From the NCBI GenBank assembly GCA_003021705.1, contig PXRJ01000048.1:20436-62587 (forward strand): a stretch of DNA of 42,152 nt, given 5' to 3'. The stretch's first letter is position 1; each line of letters starts with the position of its first letter. Below the pieces are notes generated by a model. The model did not search any database. It was not told the origin of the DNA and saw only the letters and a list, made by a program, of their open reading frames with translations. Shown here in pieces: positions 8,291-17,530 of this stretch. Made by a program: the position numbers and the translations under genes. The DNA is from Halobacteriales archaeon QS_3_64_16. GTDB taxonomy: Archaea > Halobacteriota > Halobacteria > Halobacteriales > Halococcaceae.

Positions 8291-9775
8291 GTGACCGCCC
8301 ACGTCCGGGTTCGTGGCATCTACGCGACCGCCCTCGTCCAGTCGTTGGCCGGGGAGGAGTTCAGGGTCGTCCAGCCCTCCCGGCCGATCGCCGAGCGCTT
8401 CTCGATCGACGATCGGATGGAGGGATACGACGTCGCGATCGAGACCACCGACGATCGCCTCGGCGTAGGTGCGAGCGGCGCTCCCGACGCCGTCGGGGCG
8501 GTTCGCGAGCGCCTCTCTTCCCTCGCGATCGATACCCTCGCCTGGTCCGACCCCACCCCCTGGGAAGCGGTCTTCTCCGGTGTCGTGACCGACGTGCGAT
8601 CCGGTGGGGCCGTCGTCGATCTCGGTGCCCGAGAGGGACTTCTCCCTGCTCGTGCAGTCGGGGGAGACATCGAGAAAGGTGATCACGAGCAGGTTCAGGT
8701 GCGCGAACCGACCCCGCCCCGGGGCGACGACCGCCCGCTTCTCGACACCGACCTTCGCCTCGACGGCGGGGGGCTCCTGGAACTAGTGCGCGCGGGCGAT
8801 CTGGACGGGTCCTCCTCGGGCGCGAAGCGAGGAAAGGCGAGGAGTTTCGGCAACACGACCGATCTGACCGACCTGCTGCCGACGGACGTCCCCGAGAACT
8901 GGCGGGTCCGGCGGACCGAGGAGAGCGAGGCCGCTTCCTTCGACGCGCTCGACGGAGCGCTCGCCGATGTCGTAGCTCGCGCCGAGGACCTCGACGAGGC
9001 GATCGATACCGTCGACGCTGCCGGCAGCAGCGACGTCGGTGACGCTTCCGGGACGGTGTGGGCCGGTCGCGGGACGCTTTGGGTACGATTCGGGCGCGCG
9101 TCGCGCTTCGCACTCGACGACCGGCGTCGGGCCGTGACGCCGACGATGCCCGGCCACCACCGGATCAAAGCGAGCACCGAAGCGGCGAGCGCCGCCGTCG
9201 ACTTCGCCGAGAGCGTCTGTGGTAGTGGGGCGGGCCAGGGCGAGCGCGAGGCAGACGAAGCCGAGGACTCGGGGATCGACTTTCCCTTCAGCGTCGCGAC
9301 CCGGCAGTTCGGGCCCCGGGAGGGCGAGGCGGTAGCGATCGCCCACGGCAAGCCCGACGGTCGGGAGTTCGTCCTCGGGCGCGGGGAAGTCCTCGAAATC
9401 GAGCCCGGCGGGACCGTCCTCCTCCGCCGGGAGATGTCGTCCGGAGGAACGTACGACGCGCTGGGGACCGAGCGGCAGGCCGGCGATGTCGCGATTTCCC
9501 GGTTCAAAGAGGGGCGGTGGTGGTACCAGACCCGCTACCGAGGGGGCGACGGCGAGTCGCGAGGGGCCTACGTCAACGTCTGTACGCCGGTCGAAATCTT
9601 CCCCGAGGCGATCCGCTATACCGACCTCCACGTCGACGTCGTGAAACGCCCCGACGGCGAAGTCGAACGGGTCGACGACGACGAACTCGACGCCGCCGTC
9701 GCCGATGGCGAGCTCACCGAAGCCCTCGCCGAGAAGGCCCGGGCGACCGCGGGGGCCATCGAGCGATCGCTCTGA
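8291..9775 (+). CDS. FAU-1-type RNA-binding / RNase E/G-like protein with DUF402 domain
   Basis: About 494 residues from the GTG at 8291 (GTG ACC GCC CAC). The N-terminus VRVRGIYATALVQSL, an S1-like stretch (GVVTDVRSGGAVVDLG, EGLLPAR) and a C-terminal DUF402 domain (about 330-470, with EVLEIEPGGTVLLRREM and WWYQTRYRGG) match archaeal FAU-1. Family members bind AU-rich RNA, and some have been reported to have RNase activity. Start: a GGAG lies nine bases before the GTG, where the conserved region begins. A TTG at 8240 in the same frame is an alternative, because a TATA-like AGTATGA (8211-8217) sits about 27 bases before it. The middle (about 150-260) is acidic, low-complexity and poorly conserved in appearance. 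Confidence 0.85.
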   Translation: MTAHVRVRGIYATALVQSLAGEEFRVVQPSRPIAERFSIDDRMEGYDVAIETTDDRLGVGASGAPDAVGAVRERLSSLAIDTLAWSDPTPWEAVFSGVVTDVRSGGAVVDLGAREGLLPARAVGGDIEKGDHEQVQVREPTPPRGDDRPLLDTDLRLDGGGLLELVRAGDLDGSSSGAKRGKARSFGNTTDLTDLLPTDVPENWRVRRTEESEAASFDALDGALADVVARAEDLDEAIDTVDAAGSSDVGDASGTVWAGRGTLWVRFGRASRFALDDRRRAVTPTMPGHHRIKASTEAASAAVDFAESVCGSGAGQGEREADEAEDSGIDFPFSVATRQFGPREGEAVAIAHGKPDGREFVLGRGEVLEIEPGGTVLLRREMSSGGTYDALGTERQAGDVAISRFKEGRWWYQTRYRGGDGESRGAYVNVCTPVEIFPEAIRYTDLHVDVVKRPDGEVERVDDDELDAAVADGELTEALAEKARATAGAIERSL

Positions 9776-9813
9776 GCCGGTCTTCGGTCTTCGATTTCTC
9801 CTCTTGCCTCCCC

Positions 9814-11115
9814 TCACAGCGTCGAGTCGGCGGCGCGACTCGCTACCCCGACACAGAGCACACCACCCAGTCCGCCGACCGCGCCGATCAGGAGAAAGGC
9901 CAGGCGCACCGCCCCGCTGAAGCCGACCAGTGGCGCGGCGCTCGCGATCACACCTCCCATGACGATCGGGGTCAGCGTGGCCGTGATGCGCCCGCCGGCC
10001 TCGGCGAGACTCACGATCTTCCCGCGCAGCGGCCCCGAGGCAAAGCCGGTGACGAGGCTGCGATAGAGCGACATCGTGATCCCGAAGCCGATCCCCGCGA
10101 GGACGACCCCGAAGCCGGCGATCGGGTAGGAGGGTGCGGCTGCGAGCAGGCCCACGCCGACGGCGAGTGCGAGGTTCGCGCCGTACAGCGGGCGGGCTCG
10201 TCCCCCACAGACCGCCGTGAGCCGCCCCGCCTGGCTGGCAGCGCCCGCGTAGGCGACGCTGCCGGCGGCGACGAGTACGCCGGCCTGCTGGGGCGTGCCC
10301 TCAAGCACCCGGACGACGAGCACCGAGTTGTAGGTGAAAAAGCCGAGCCAGGCGACCACCGGTAGCCCGCGCGCGAGCAGGATCGCGAGCACGTGCGTTC
10401 GGGATGCGAGCGCGACGAGCTCGCGAATCGTTCCCTGGGCGGCCTGCTCCTCGGTCGTCTCCTCAACCGTCCCTTCGTCAGCTTCTTCGCTTCCCCCGTC
10501 GGCATCCGCCTCAACGTCCCCCGAGGTGTGTGGGTCCTCGAAGCGGAGGTAGACCAATAGGGCGATCGGGATCGCGACGCTATACAGTAGAAAGGGGTAC
10601 TGCCAGGCGAGCACGACTAATCCACCGGCGAGCACTGGGAAGGTCGCCTGGGAGAGCCCCGAGACGGCGAAGCGAAGGCCCTGACCGGTCGCCTCCTCGC
10701 TACCCTCGTAGAGGTCGCCGATACTGGTAATGACCACTGGGAGGATGCCGGCGAAGCCAAGCCCCTGGAGCGCTCGCAGGACGAGAACGACGGTGAAATC
10801 GGTCGTGAAGGCCAGCGCGCTCCCGCTGAGACCGAACAGAAGCAAGGCAGGGACGAGAATCGGTTTCCGTCCGTAGCGGTCGATGAGCACGCCCGACAGG
10901 GGGATGACAAGGATGGCCGGCGCGGTAAAGACCGACATCACCAGCCCGATCTCGGCCGCCGAAACGTCGTAGGGGCCGGTCAGGGAGGTAAGTAGCGGCG
11001 AGACGAGGGCCGATCCGAGCGCCTGGGTAATGTTCGCGAGTAGCAGGATTCGAAAGTTCGCGTCCCCAAGGATCCGTGCATCCCGTCCTAGGAACGTATC
11101 GAACGCATTCGCCAC
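9814..11115 (-). CDS. Major facilitator superfamily transporter
   Basis: 433 residues with about 12 hydrophobic segments in two halves. The MFS loop 2-3 motif appears as DRYGRKP (79-85), preceded by a GVLI helix end. A long acidic loop (about 200-240, many E and D) separates the halves, a common halophile insertion. It resembles drug/metabolite exporters of the DHA1 type, but the substrate cannot be read from the sequence. The GTG start at 11115 has a minus-strand GTTTTTAC (about 11141-11148) roughly 27 bases upstream, which supports a leaderless transcript. It converges with the FAU-1-type gene, whose stop is 38 bases away. Confidence 0.9.
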   Translation of the reverse strand: MANAFDTFLGRDARILGDANFRILLLANITQALGSALVSPLLTSLTGPYDVSAAEIGLVMSVFTAPAILVIPLSGVLIDRYGRKPILVPALLLFGLSGSALAFTTDFTVVLVLRALQGLGFAGILPVVITSIGDLYEGSEEATGQGLRFAVSGLSQATFPVLAGGLVVLAWQYPFLLYSVAIPIALLVYLRFEDPHTSGDVEADADGGSEEADEGTVEETTEEQAAQGTIRELVALASRTHVLAILLARGLPVVAWLGFFTYNSVLVVRVLEGTPQQAGVLVAAGSVAYAGAASQAGRLTAVCGGRARPLYGANLALAVGVGLLAAAPSYPIAGFGVVLAGIGFGITMSLYRSLVTGFASGPLRGKIVSLAEAGGRITATLTPIVMGGVIASAAPLVGFSGAVRLAFLLIGAVGGLGGVLCVGVASRAADSTL

Positions 11116-11266
11116 TGATAATCACACCACGGACCACGGGGTAAAAACACGGCGATCGAGGCAGCCGCGTGGCCGCCCGTCGATCGTCAGTACAGGTCGA
11201 TGGGCGAGTTCCTGTCTCCCGGTTCGGCGGCAGCGGTCTCTCGCCCTTCGGAACGAACACAGACGG
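11116..11266. other. Short intergenic region upstream of the MFS gene
   Basis: Lies between the MFS start and the riboflavin synthase stop. Apart from the TATA-like GTTTTTAC of the MFS gene (about 11141-11148, minus strand) I see nothing here. Confidence 0.4.
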
Positions 11267-11908
11267 CTATGAGTCCCGCCTTCGTTGCTCCGCCACTGCG
11301 TTCAGGTCTCCGGCTTCCTCGGGCCCGTCCGCTTCGAGCATTCGCTCGACGTACTTCGCGATCACGTCGACTTCCAGATGGACCGTCTCGCCCGCTCCTT
11401 TCGTCCCGAGGGTCGTTTCCTCGTAGGTCGTTGGGATGATCGCCACCGAAAACGCCTCGTCACCGCGTTCGGCGACGGTGAGGCTGATGCCATCGACGGT
11501 AATTGAGCCCTTCTCGACGACGTAGCGCTCGATCGACGTAGGGAGTGAGAAGGTGAACTCCCAATCGTCGCCCAGGCGTTCGATGGCCAGTATCTCGGCC
11601 GTCGCGTCGACGTGGCCCTGGACGACGTGACCGTCGAAGCGGCCGTCGGCGGCCATTGCGCGTTCGAGATTTACGTCCTCGCCCGCTTCGATCTCATCGA
11701 GACCGGTTCGTGAGAGCGTCTCCTCGGCGAGAAAGACCGAAAACCAGCCCTCACCCACCTCCTCGACAGTGAGACAGGCCCCGCTGACGCTGATGCTTTG
11801 GCCCTCCGTCAGGTCCTCGAACGTCGTCGCGACCTGCAAGCGCCGTCCCCCTTCGGCGTCCTCGACCGCTCTCACGTCGCCCGTCTCCTCGACGATGCCG
11901 GTGAACAC
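11267..11908 (-). CDS. ribE: Riboflavin synthase alpha chain
   Basis: 213 residues starting from a GTG at 11908, MFTGIVEETGDV, the standard opening of the bacterial-type enzyme. Two homologous lumazine-binding barrels are visible: one with GQSISVSGACLTVEEV and a second with KGSITVDGISLTVAE, separated by VQGHVDATAEI. The enzyme dismutates two 6,7-dimethyl-8-ribityllumazine molecules to riboflavin. Haloarchaea use this bacterial-type protein rather than the methanogen type. A TATA-like GCATATGC on the minus strand (about 11930-11937) sits about 25 bases before the GTG, so the much longer frame extending upstream to 12586 is not the real start. The C-terminal tail is charged. Confidence 0.95.
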   Translation of the reverse strand: MFTGIVEETGDVRAVEDAEGGRRLQVATTFEDLTEGQSISVSGACLTVEEVGEGWFSVFLAEETLSRTGLDEIEAGEDVNLERAMAADGRFDGHVVQGHVDATAEILAIERLGDDWEFTFSLPTSIERYVVEKGSITVDGISLTVAERGDEAFSVAIIPTTYEETTLGTKGAGETVHLEVDVIAKYVERMLEADGPEEAGDLNAVAEQRRRDS

Positions 11909-12052
11909 GGCTCGGCTACGCTCGTTCGTCGCATATGCGTTGTGCTTCTCACGTTTGGAACGAGTTCGCTCATCGAGATGCCGCCAACATACGGGGCGAC
12001 CCGTAGAAGGCGTGTCGTGGTGCTTTTGTCTCTGATCCCCGACTATCTCGGT

Positions 12053-12343
12053 ATGGCTAAGGGTATCCTCGGGACGATCGGGCTGGCGTTGACGCTCGTC
12101 TTCGCGATCCCCGTGGCTCTGCTCGGCCTCCAGTTCCTCGCGCTCGAGGGCCGGCCGTTGGTCGGCGTGGCCTTTCTCGCGATCGCGGTGCTGATGGTCG
12201 GTATCGAGGAGTACCTCACGACGCCGACCGATCTCCCCGAATTGGTGCTGGGAAAGACCATAGATACCGTCGTCGAGGACCCGACCGAGGAAAGCGAGAC
12301 CGGGGAGCCGGGAGAACCCGAGGAAGGCGAGCGGACCGGATGA
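12053..12343 (+). CDS. Small membrane protein, DUF7533-type
   Basis: 96 residues from the ATG at 12053 (MAKGILGTIGLALTLVFA). Two hydrophobic segments (about 5-27 and 33-52) are followed by the phrase EEYLTTPTDLPELVLGK and an acidic, Gly/Pro-rich tail. The conserved part matches a haloarchaeal uncharacterised family I know as DUF7533; no function is established. It is divergent from the riboflavin synthase gene. The TGCTTTTGTC stretch near 12021-12030 is a possible TATA region. An open frame extends upstream but overlaps ribE on the other strand and is not credible. Confidence 0.75.
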   Translation: MAKGILGTIGLALTLVFAIPVALLGLQFLALEGRPLVGVAFLAIAVLMVGIEEYLTTPTDLPELVLGKTIDTVVEDPTEESETGEPGEPEEGERTG

Positions 12344-12509
12344 TCCGTTCGAGTCACCGACCCCCCACTCCGAATCGATTCCCACGGTCGATCCCGACGA
12401 TAAACGGGGCGACACGAGTGGGCAAGCCCAGCGTTCATGCCGTTTCGGAACCGATAGATGTCCGTAGCGCACACACCAAAACCGACCGCAGCAACTCCCT
12501 TTCGACACC
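12344..12509. other. Short intergenic region
   Basis: Between the DUF7533-type gene and the next small plus-strand gene. No clear RNA, repeat or strong TATA box. The frame that runs through it on the minus strand is the spurious upstream extension of riboflavin synthase. Confidence 0.35.
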
Positions 12510-12929
12510 GTGCCAGCGACATCCGATATCCGACACCTCACCGAATTCGAGGACGACGACGCGCTCGCACACCTCCAGGACCGCACCCCCGAGGACCGGA
12601 TCGACTTCGACCTGCTGTATGACGCCCAGCGCGTCCAGCCCTGGTCCGAGGGCTCGAACGAGATCGTTAGGTTATACTTCGCCGACGAACGCCTCGATGG
12701 CTGTTATGTCCCCATCGATTTCGCCGAGGCACTCAGCGAGGACATGCGCTCGACGCCGCTCGGCGATCCCACGTCGAACGATGCCGACGAGATCGATTGG
12801 AGTGACGTCGCCGACGAGTGCCGCCTCGAGGACGAGATCGACGGTCACGAGTTCGATCTGCTCTACTACACTGGTGTCGAGGACGAGGACATAGTCGTCG
12901 CTGCAGCGGACTTCGGCGACAGCCAGTAA
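12510..12929 (+). CDS. Acidic hypothetical protein
   Basis: 139 residues from a GTG at 12510 (PATSDIRHLTEFEDDD). Very rich in Asp and Glu, with no signal peptide, transmembrane segment or cysteine cluster. It has only one cysteine in the first half (DGCYVPIDF) and one later (ECRLEDEID). I do not recognise the family. Acidic composition typical of haloarchaeal cytosolic proteins and third-position GC bias argue that it is real. It converges with the helicase gene, whose stop is 53 bases away. The start is uncertain because there is no good TATA box at the expected distance. Confidence 0.6.
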   Translation: MPATSDIRHLTEFEDDDALAHLQDRTPEDRIDFDLLYDAQRVQPWSEGSNEIVRLYFADERLDGCYVPIDFAEALSEDMRSTPLGDPTSNDADEIDWSDVADECRLEDEIDGHEFDLLYYTGVEDEDIVVAAADFGDSQ

Positions 12930-12982
12930 TTCACCGACTCGGTCCCCGATGCTGCCGACCGCCACTGCTCGTTGCTCGCCGG

Positions 12983-14821
12983 TCAGTCAGCGGCCATCGG
13001 AGCTTCCGCGTCCGCTAACATCTCCTCGATCGTCATCTCACGGGGTTCGTTGTACAGCAAGACGTCGATCGGCAGGGTCGGAGCGCCGCCGACGAGGTTC
13101 TCGAGCAACACGAGGCGCTCGCGCGCCCGGCTCATCCCGACGTAAAACACCCGGCGTTCGTTGTCGGTGAGTACCGGCACCGGGTCGGTGGTCTTGGTGA
13201 ACTCACTCACTCCGGTGACGTCGCCTGCGTCGGGCACCGAGGCGGCCATCTGCTCGACGACCTTCTCGGTGAGATCCGTCGAGACGTAGACGTGATCGGC
13301 TTCTCGTCCTTTCGCGGAGTGGATCGTCCCCAGTCGGACGCGATCGGTCGGAACGTCCTGATACTCGCCGCTGAAAAACGCCCGCATCGACCGCTCCTGG
13401 TAGTTCGTCACCTTCCGGAGCATCTCCGCTGCGGCGGTCGGTTCGGGAACGAAGGGGGCGTGTTCGGTCACCAGAGCGGGGTCGATCTCGAAGTCCGCGT
13501 CGTCCTCGGCGCCCGCGGCGTCCTTTCGCTCGTCGATCGCGTCGTAAAAATCATCCCGGTCGTTCGTCCCGAAGGCAGCGCCGGCGAGCATGTCCGCGAG
13601 CCGTCTTGCCCCGAGTCCCGAGACGGGGTCGCCGTCCTCGACCCGTTCGATCGCTTCGATGAACTCGGTGAGCCGGTCGGTCCACATCCGTTGGTCGGTA
13701 AGGAGTTGGAAGGGAATTCCCCGATCAATGAACTCGTCGATGAAGCGTAGCATCTGGTAGCGCGCGCGGAAGAGTACCATGATCGTCCCGTCGTCCTCTT
13801 CGACGGTCGCCCGGACGCTCCGTACTAAATCGAGCGTCGAGGGGCTGCTCATCGCTTCGACAGCCCCGCCCTCGGTGCGGGGTTCTAAGTCCTTTTCCTG
13901 CCGTTCCTCGATGTGACGGATCTCCCGGTTTACGACATTGAGTACGCGGGAGGGCAGCCGGTAGGAATTAGGAAGGATGACGTCCTCGGAGACGTCGGCG
14001 TCGAGCAGTAGTCGTGGATCGGCTCCCTGCCAGGCATAGACCACCTGGTCGTCGTCGCCCGCGATAAGTACCCGCTGCAGGTGGGGTTTCCACTCCTCGT
14101 AAACGGCGTGTTGTAAGGTCGTGATGTCCTGGAACTCGTCGATCACCAGATACTCGACCGAGGGCACGAGCGAGCGCTGCCGTACCCGCTCTAACATATC
14201 GGCGAAGCCGATGAGTCCTTCCTCGCCTTTGTACGCCCGCCAGGCCCGGATCGCTTCGGGCACGTCGATGCGGTCGTCGTCCGAGGGCCAGGTCGGGGTG
14301 TACTTGTTGCCTTGCTGGGCGTTCGGGTCGATCTCGGGGGGCAATCGGATCTCCTCGGTGTCCCACTGGAAGGGGACGTCGTGCCAGTCGGCGACATCCT
14401 TCCGAGTGCGCTGGAGCCACTGGCTCGTCGCGATGATCTTATTGCCGATCGTCGTCGAGCGCGCCCGGCGGTGGCGGGCGCTCTCGTACTCGTCCTCGAA
14501 CTCGATCCCGTAGTTCTCACAGAACTCCTTCTTGTTCCGCTCGCCGATGACGTCGCCCCGGGAGAGGTTTAGTAGGTCGTAGGCCTTCGCGTGCATCGTC
14601 TCGACAGTGCCCTTGAGCGAGCGCGGACTCACCCCTAAGCGTTCGGCGAGACGCTCTCTGATCTCCGCGGCGGCCGCCCGAGTGTAGGAAACCACCAGTA
14701 CGTCCTCGATCGCGACGCCCTCCTCCTCGATGAGTTCGTCGACGCGATCGAGCAGTGCCGTCGTCTTCCCGCTCCCGGGACCCCCGAACAGGCGGGTCAC
14801 GGGCGTAACGTCTTCGGTCAT
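12983..14821 (-). CDS. UvrD/Rep-family superfamily 1 DNA helicase
   Basis: 612 residues from the ATG at 14821 (MTEDVTPVTRLFGG). SF1A motifs appear in order: Walker A GGPGSGKTT (13-21), motif Ia VVSYTRAAAAEI, motif II IDEFQD, motif III DDDQVVYAWQGAD, motif IV NSYR, motif V GTIHSAKGREADHV and motif VI FYVGMSRARERL. It is therefore a 3'-5' DNA translocase/helicase of the UvrD-PcrA-Rep type, likely in repair or replication-fork restart. At 612 residues it is a little shorter than bacterial UvrD, as in other archaea. The minus-strand CTTATGAG (about 14845-14852) is a TATA-like box 27 bases upstream, which fits a leaderless start at 14821 rather than the ATG at 14848 that overlaps the box. Confidence 0.93.
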   Translation of the reverse strand: MTEDVTPVTRLFGGPGSGKTTALLDRVDELIEEEGVAIEDVLVVSYTRAAAAEIRERLAERLGVSPRSLKGTVETMHAKAYDLLNLSRGDVIGERNKKEFCENYGIEFEDEYESARHRRARSTTIGNKIIATSQWLQRTRKDVADWHDVPFQWDTEEIRLPPEIDPNAQQGNKYTPTWPSDDDRIDVPEAIRAWRAYKGEEGLIGFADMLERVRQRSLVPSVEYLVIDEFQDITTLQHAVYEEWKPHLQRVLIAGDDDQVVYAWQGADPRLLLDADVSEDVILPNSYRLPSRVLNVVNREIRHIEERQEKDLEPRTEGGAVEAMSSPSTLDLVRSVRATVEEDDGTIMVLFRARYQMLRFIDEFIDRGIPFQLLTDQRMWTDRLTEFIEAIERVEDGDPVSGLGARRLADMLAGAAFGTNDRDDFYDAIDERKDAAGAEDDADFEIDPALVTEHAPFVPEPTAAAEMLRKVTNYQERSMRAFFSGEYQDVPTDRVRLGTIHSAKGREADHVYVSTDLTEKVVEQMAASVPDAGDVTGVSEFTKTTDPVPVLTDNERRVFYVGMSRARERLVLLENLVGGAPTLPIDVLLYNEPREMTIEEMLADAEAPMAAD

Positions 14822-14927
14822 GAACCCGTAGAAGGACCCATACCTCATAAGCGCCGCGAACCGCCGGTCGTGACCGTCGCCTTTCTCTACGGCCGTACCA
14901 TGGGGGGGCTCCCGGCCTCTCGGTCGA

Positions 14928-16480
14928 TCACTCCTCCGTTCGCTCTCGCCGACGCCGCGTCCGCCAGAGGGCGGTTCCGGCTGCCAGTCCAGTACCTAGA
15001 AGTCCGGCTATCGGGCCGAACCCTGGTGCGTTGACGTCGGTCGATGCCAACTCACTATCGCTCGTTCGGCTACTGCTCGTGTTCGCTTCCGTTCGCTCGG
15101 TGTGTGATCCGGATTCGGATCGCGTTCGGTCGGTGCTGTGGCTTCGGTCTCGAGGCGAGTCGGGGAACGTGAACAGGCGCGCATCGCCGCTCCCGTCGTG
15201 GGTGACCCATGTGCTCGCGACGAAGAAGGGACCGGAGGCGGACTGTGCGGTCCAGAAGCTGGCTCGCCCTTCCTCGAAGAAGCCACTGCCGGAGGAATCG
15301 CGCCAGGCGGCCAGTTTCTCGGGAGCGGCCGGATCGCTCACGTCGTAAACCCGTAGCCCCCCGCGATTCCAGGCGGTATAGAGGCGACCGTCGTCGAAAT
15401 CGAAGTTGTGCGCGTGGGTCCAGACGCCGTTTCTCGTCGGGTCGGGCGTCGATGGTGGGGCGAGCGTCGCGAGCCGCTTCGGTGCGTCGAGATCCTCGAT
15501 GCCCCACAGCGCGATCCCGGCCGGCCCACCCCGTTTAGAGGTACTCGGGTCGTCCCAGGCCTCCTTGCCGACCGCCAGTACCGTCTCGTCGCCGTTCGGC
15601 GCTGCGTAGTGGTGATTGCCGGAGAGTTCCCGAAAGGCCGCGCCGACATCCACCACCGACCTGAGTTTCTCGAGAGGGCGGCCCCCGACCGACCCGAGAA
15701 CTGTGGAACTCGCGGGCTCGCGTACGTCCAGTATCCAGGTACCGGCGTCCTAGAGCGCGACGTAGGCCCGGCCGTCCTGCACGTAGACGTCGTGAATCGG
15801 GCGCGCCCGCTGCCACCTCGGCCCACGTCGGGTCGTGAGCGGGCAGGGACCACCGGCTTAGTTCGTTGGTCGTCTCGGCGTCGAGGACTACCAGCGGGTT
15901 CTCCTCCTCGTCGACGACACAGAGATACGCGACGCCCTCGGCGAGATAGCCGTTGTGCACTAGCCCTTCGGCCGTGTAGACGCCGGTTCGTCCGGTCGCT
16001 GATATCGAAGATGAGGGTGGCTTCGGGGGTTCCCTCAACCGAACCGGCCGGGCCGACGACGAGTAATCGATCGCCCGCGACCGCCGCGTCGTGGATGCCG
16101 GCAAGTGGCTCTTCCGGCCGGTCGGCGAGCAGACTGCGGCGCTCGGCGAGAACCCGGGGATCGGCTGGATCGCTCGCGTCGACAACGGCGAACCCCCCCG
16201 TGGCCGCGAGGTAGACGGTATCGCTCTCGGGGCCGACAACGGCCTCCCGAGCGCCAGCGACCGAGACGCTCCCGAGCGGCCGGAACTCCCGGGATCGACC
16301 GACGACGCCTCGCGAGGCAGCGGTGGCTGTGAGCGCCGCCACTCCCGTCTTCAGCACGACCGTCGGTACACGAACCGTTTCGGAGGAAGCAGCCGGGTTA
16401 ATACTTTCTTTTTGCTGGCAGAAAAATAGTTGCTCGGATCCGGGTGTCGATACGAACCCGCTGCGGTCAGCGGCAATCAT
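14928..16480 (-). pseudogene. Secreted LVIVD-repeat protein with PGF-CTERM tail, broken in three places
   Basis: Three minus-strand frames make one beta-propeller-like surface protein. N-terminal part: a hydrophobic leader (VLKTGVAALTATAA, with a plausible GTG start near 16357) and repeats such as DTVYLAATGGFAVVDASDP. The frame changes near 15980-15993 (from FDISDRT to TGVYTAEGL) and again near 15799-15806 (from WAEVAAGA to RPIHDVYVQDG). In the third frame a TAG around 15751-15753 replaces a codon that should be Trp (YVAL-stop-DAGTWILDV). The rest, to 14928, is intact: VYDVSDPAAP-type repeats, a Ser/Thr-rich stalk and PGFGPIAGLLGTGLAAG plus an Arg-rich end. That end is an archaeosortase PGF-CTERM sorting signal. 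Three independent lesions make genuine decay more likely than sequence error. It lies 18 bases downstream of the ROK kinase gene on the same strand. Confidence 0.8.
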
Positions 16481-16498
16481 CGGTCCTCCTGCCCCGGA

Positions 16499-17476
16499 TC
16501 ACTCCTCGAACTCGTGCCGGTCGCCCGTACCCTCGGTGAGCGCGCTCGCGAGCGCACCCCGGACCACGGCGTCGTCGCCCAGGGTAGTGAGTTCGATCTC
16601 GGGGACATTGATGAACACGAGGTCGTCGAGTCGCTCCCTGATGGGTTCGAGCGTCAGTTCGGGGTTGTTGAGCGCGACCGCGCCGCCGATGTAGACCACT
16701 AGCGGCGCGAAGGCATGCACCGTGTTCGCGATGCCCATCGTGTTCCATGCCGCGAGTCGGTCGATAACGTACTCGGCGAAGTCGTCCTCGCGCGCGGCAC
16801 CGAAGACCGCCGCGGCGGTGAGGTCGCCCTCGACGTCGAGAACCGTCTCGACCGGCTCCTGTTCGTAGAGATCCCTCGCGTACTCGGGGATGTTGTTCCC
16901 CGAGCAGTAGGCCTCCCAGTGACCGTCCTTACCACAGCCACAGGTCCGCTTTCCATCGGGGTCGACGGTCATGTGGCCGACCTCCCCGGCGTTGCCGTCC
17001 CACCCTCCCAGCACGTTGCCGTCGACACAGACACCCGCACCGATCCCCGAGGAGATGGTGAGGTAGGCCATGTCGTCGGGGTTGCGATCGGCGTAGAAGC
17101 GCTCGCCGATACAGCCCGCGTTCGTATCGTTGTGCAGGTAGACGTCTTCCTCGCTCAGGTCGGCGAGGTTCGCGATCGGCCCTCGCAGTGGGATCACACC
17201 GATCCCTGCCGGCAGGTTCGAGGGGTTCTCGATCACGCCCGTCGCGAGATCGAGCGGGCCGATCGACCCGACGCCGACCGACTCGATCGCCGCCGGGCGG
17301 ACGCCCCCCTTCTCGCTCGCCTCCCGGAGGGCAGCGAGCAGTTCGTCGGTCACCGCCGCACCCGTCGGCCCGCGGGGCGTCCGGTGGTCGGCACTCCCGA
17401 GGAGCGTCCCGTCGGCGTCGGCGACGACCGCACGGATGTTCGTCGCCCCCAGATCGACGCCCGCGTACGCGCTCAT
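16499..17476 (-). CDS. ROK-family sugar kinase (glucokinase-like)
   Basis: 325 residues. The N-terminal phosphate-binding loop DLGATNIRAVVAD (8-20), the catalytic Asp in HNDTNAG (D117), GEVGHMTV (164-171) and the ROK zinc motif CGCGKDGHWE (179-188) identify an ROK kinase. A His takes the place of the third Cys of the usual CxCGxxGCxE motif, which I believe is common in haloarchaeal members. It most likely phosphorylates glucose with ATP, but specificity is inferred. A TATA-like CCTAATACGG on the minus strand (17499-17508) lies about 27 bases before the ATG, again a leaderless arrangement. The universal stress protein gene upstream has its own promoter. Confidence 0.9.
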   Translation of the reverse strand: MSAYAGVDLGATNIRAVVADADGTLLGSADHRTPRGPTGAAVTDELLAALREASEKGGVRPAAIESVGVGSIGPLDLATGVIENPSNLPAGIGVIPLRGPIANLADLSEEDVYLHNDTNAGCIGERFYADRNPDDMAYLTISSGIGAGVCVDGNVLGGWDGNAGEVGHMTVDPDGKRTCGCGKDGHWEAYCSGNNIPEYARDLYEQEPVETVLDVEGDLTAAAVFGAAREDDFAEYVIDRLAAWNTMGIANTVHAFAPLVVYIGGAVALNNPELTLEPIRERLDDLVFINVPEIELTTLGDDAVVRGALASALTEGTGDRHEFEE

Positions 17477-17530
17477 ATACGGCTAGGCTAGGACCGTCCG
17501 TATTAGGCCCCCCGATCGGCTTCGGTCGGC

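Noticed and set aside
9517-10365. 282-codon plus-strand frame over the FAU-1/MFS junction
   Set aside because: Arg-rich, low-complexity translation overlapping two well-supported genes; typical antisense artefact of GC-rich codons.
11909-12586. Long upstream extension of riboflavin synthase
   Set aside because: It covers the divergent DUF7533-type gene, lacks similarity, and the TATA box plus MFTGIVEE opening fix the start at 11908.
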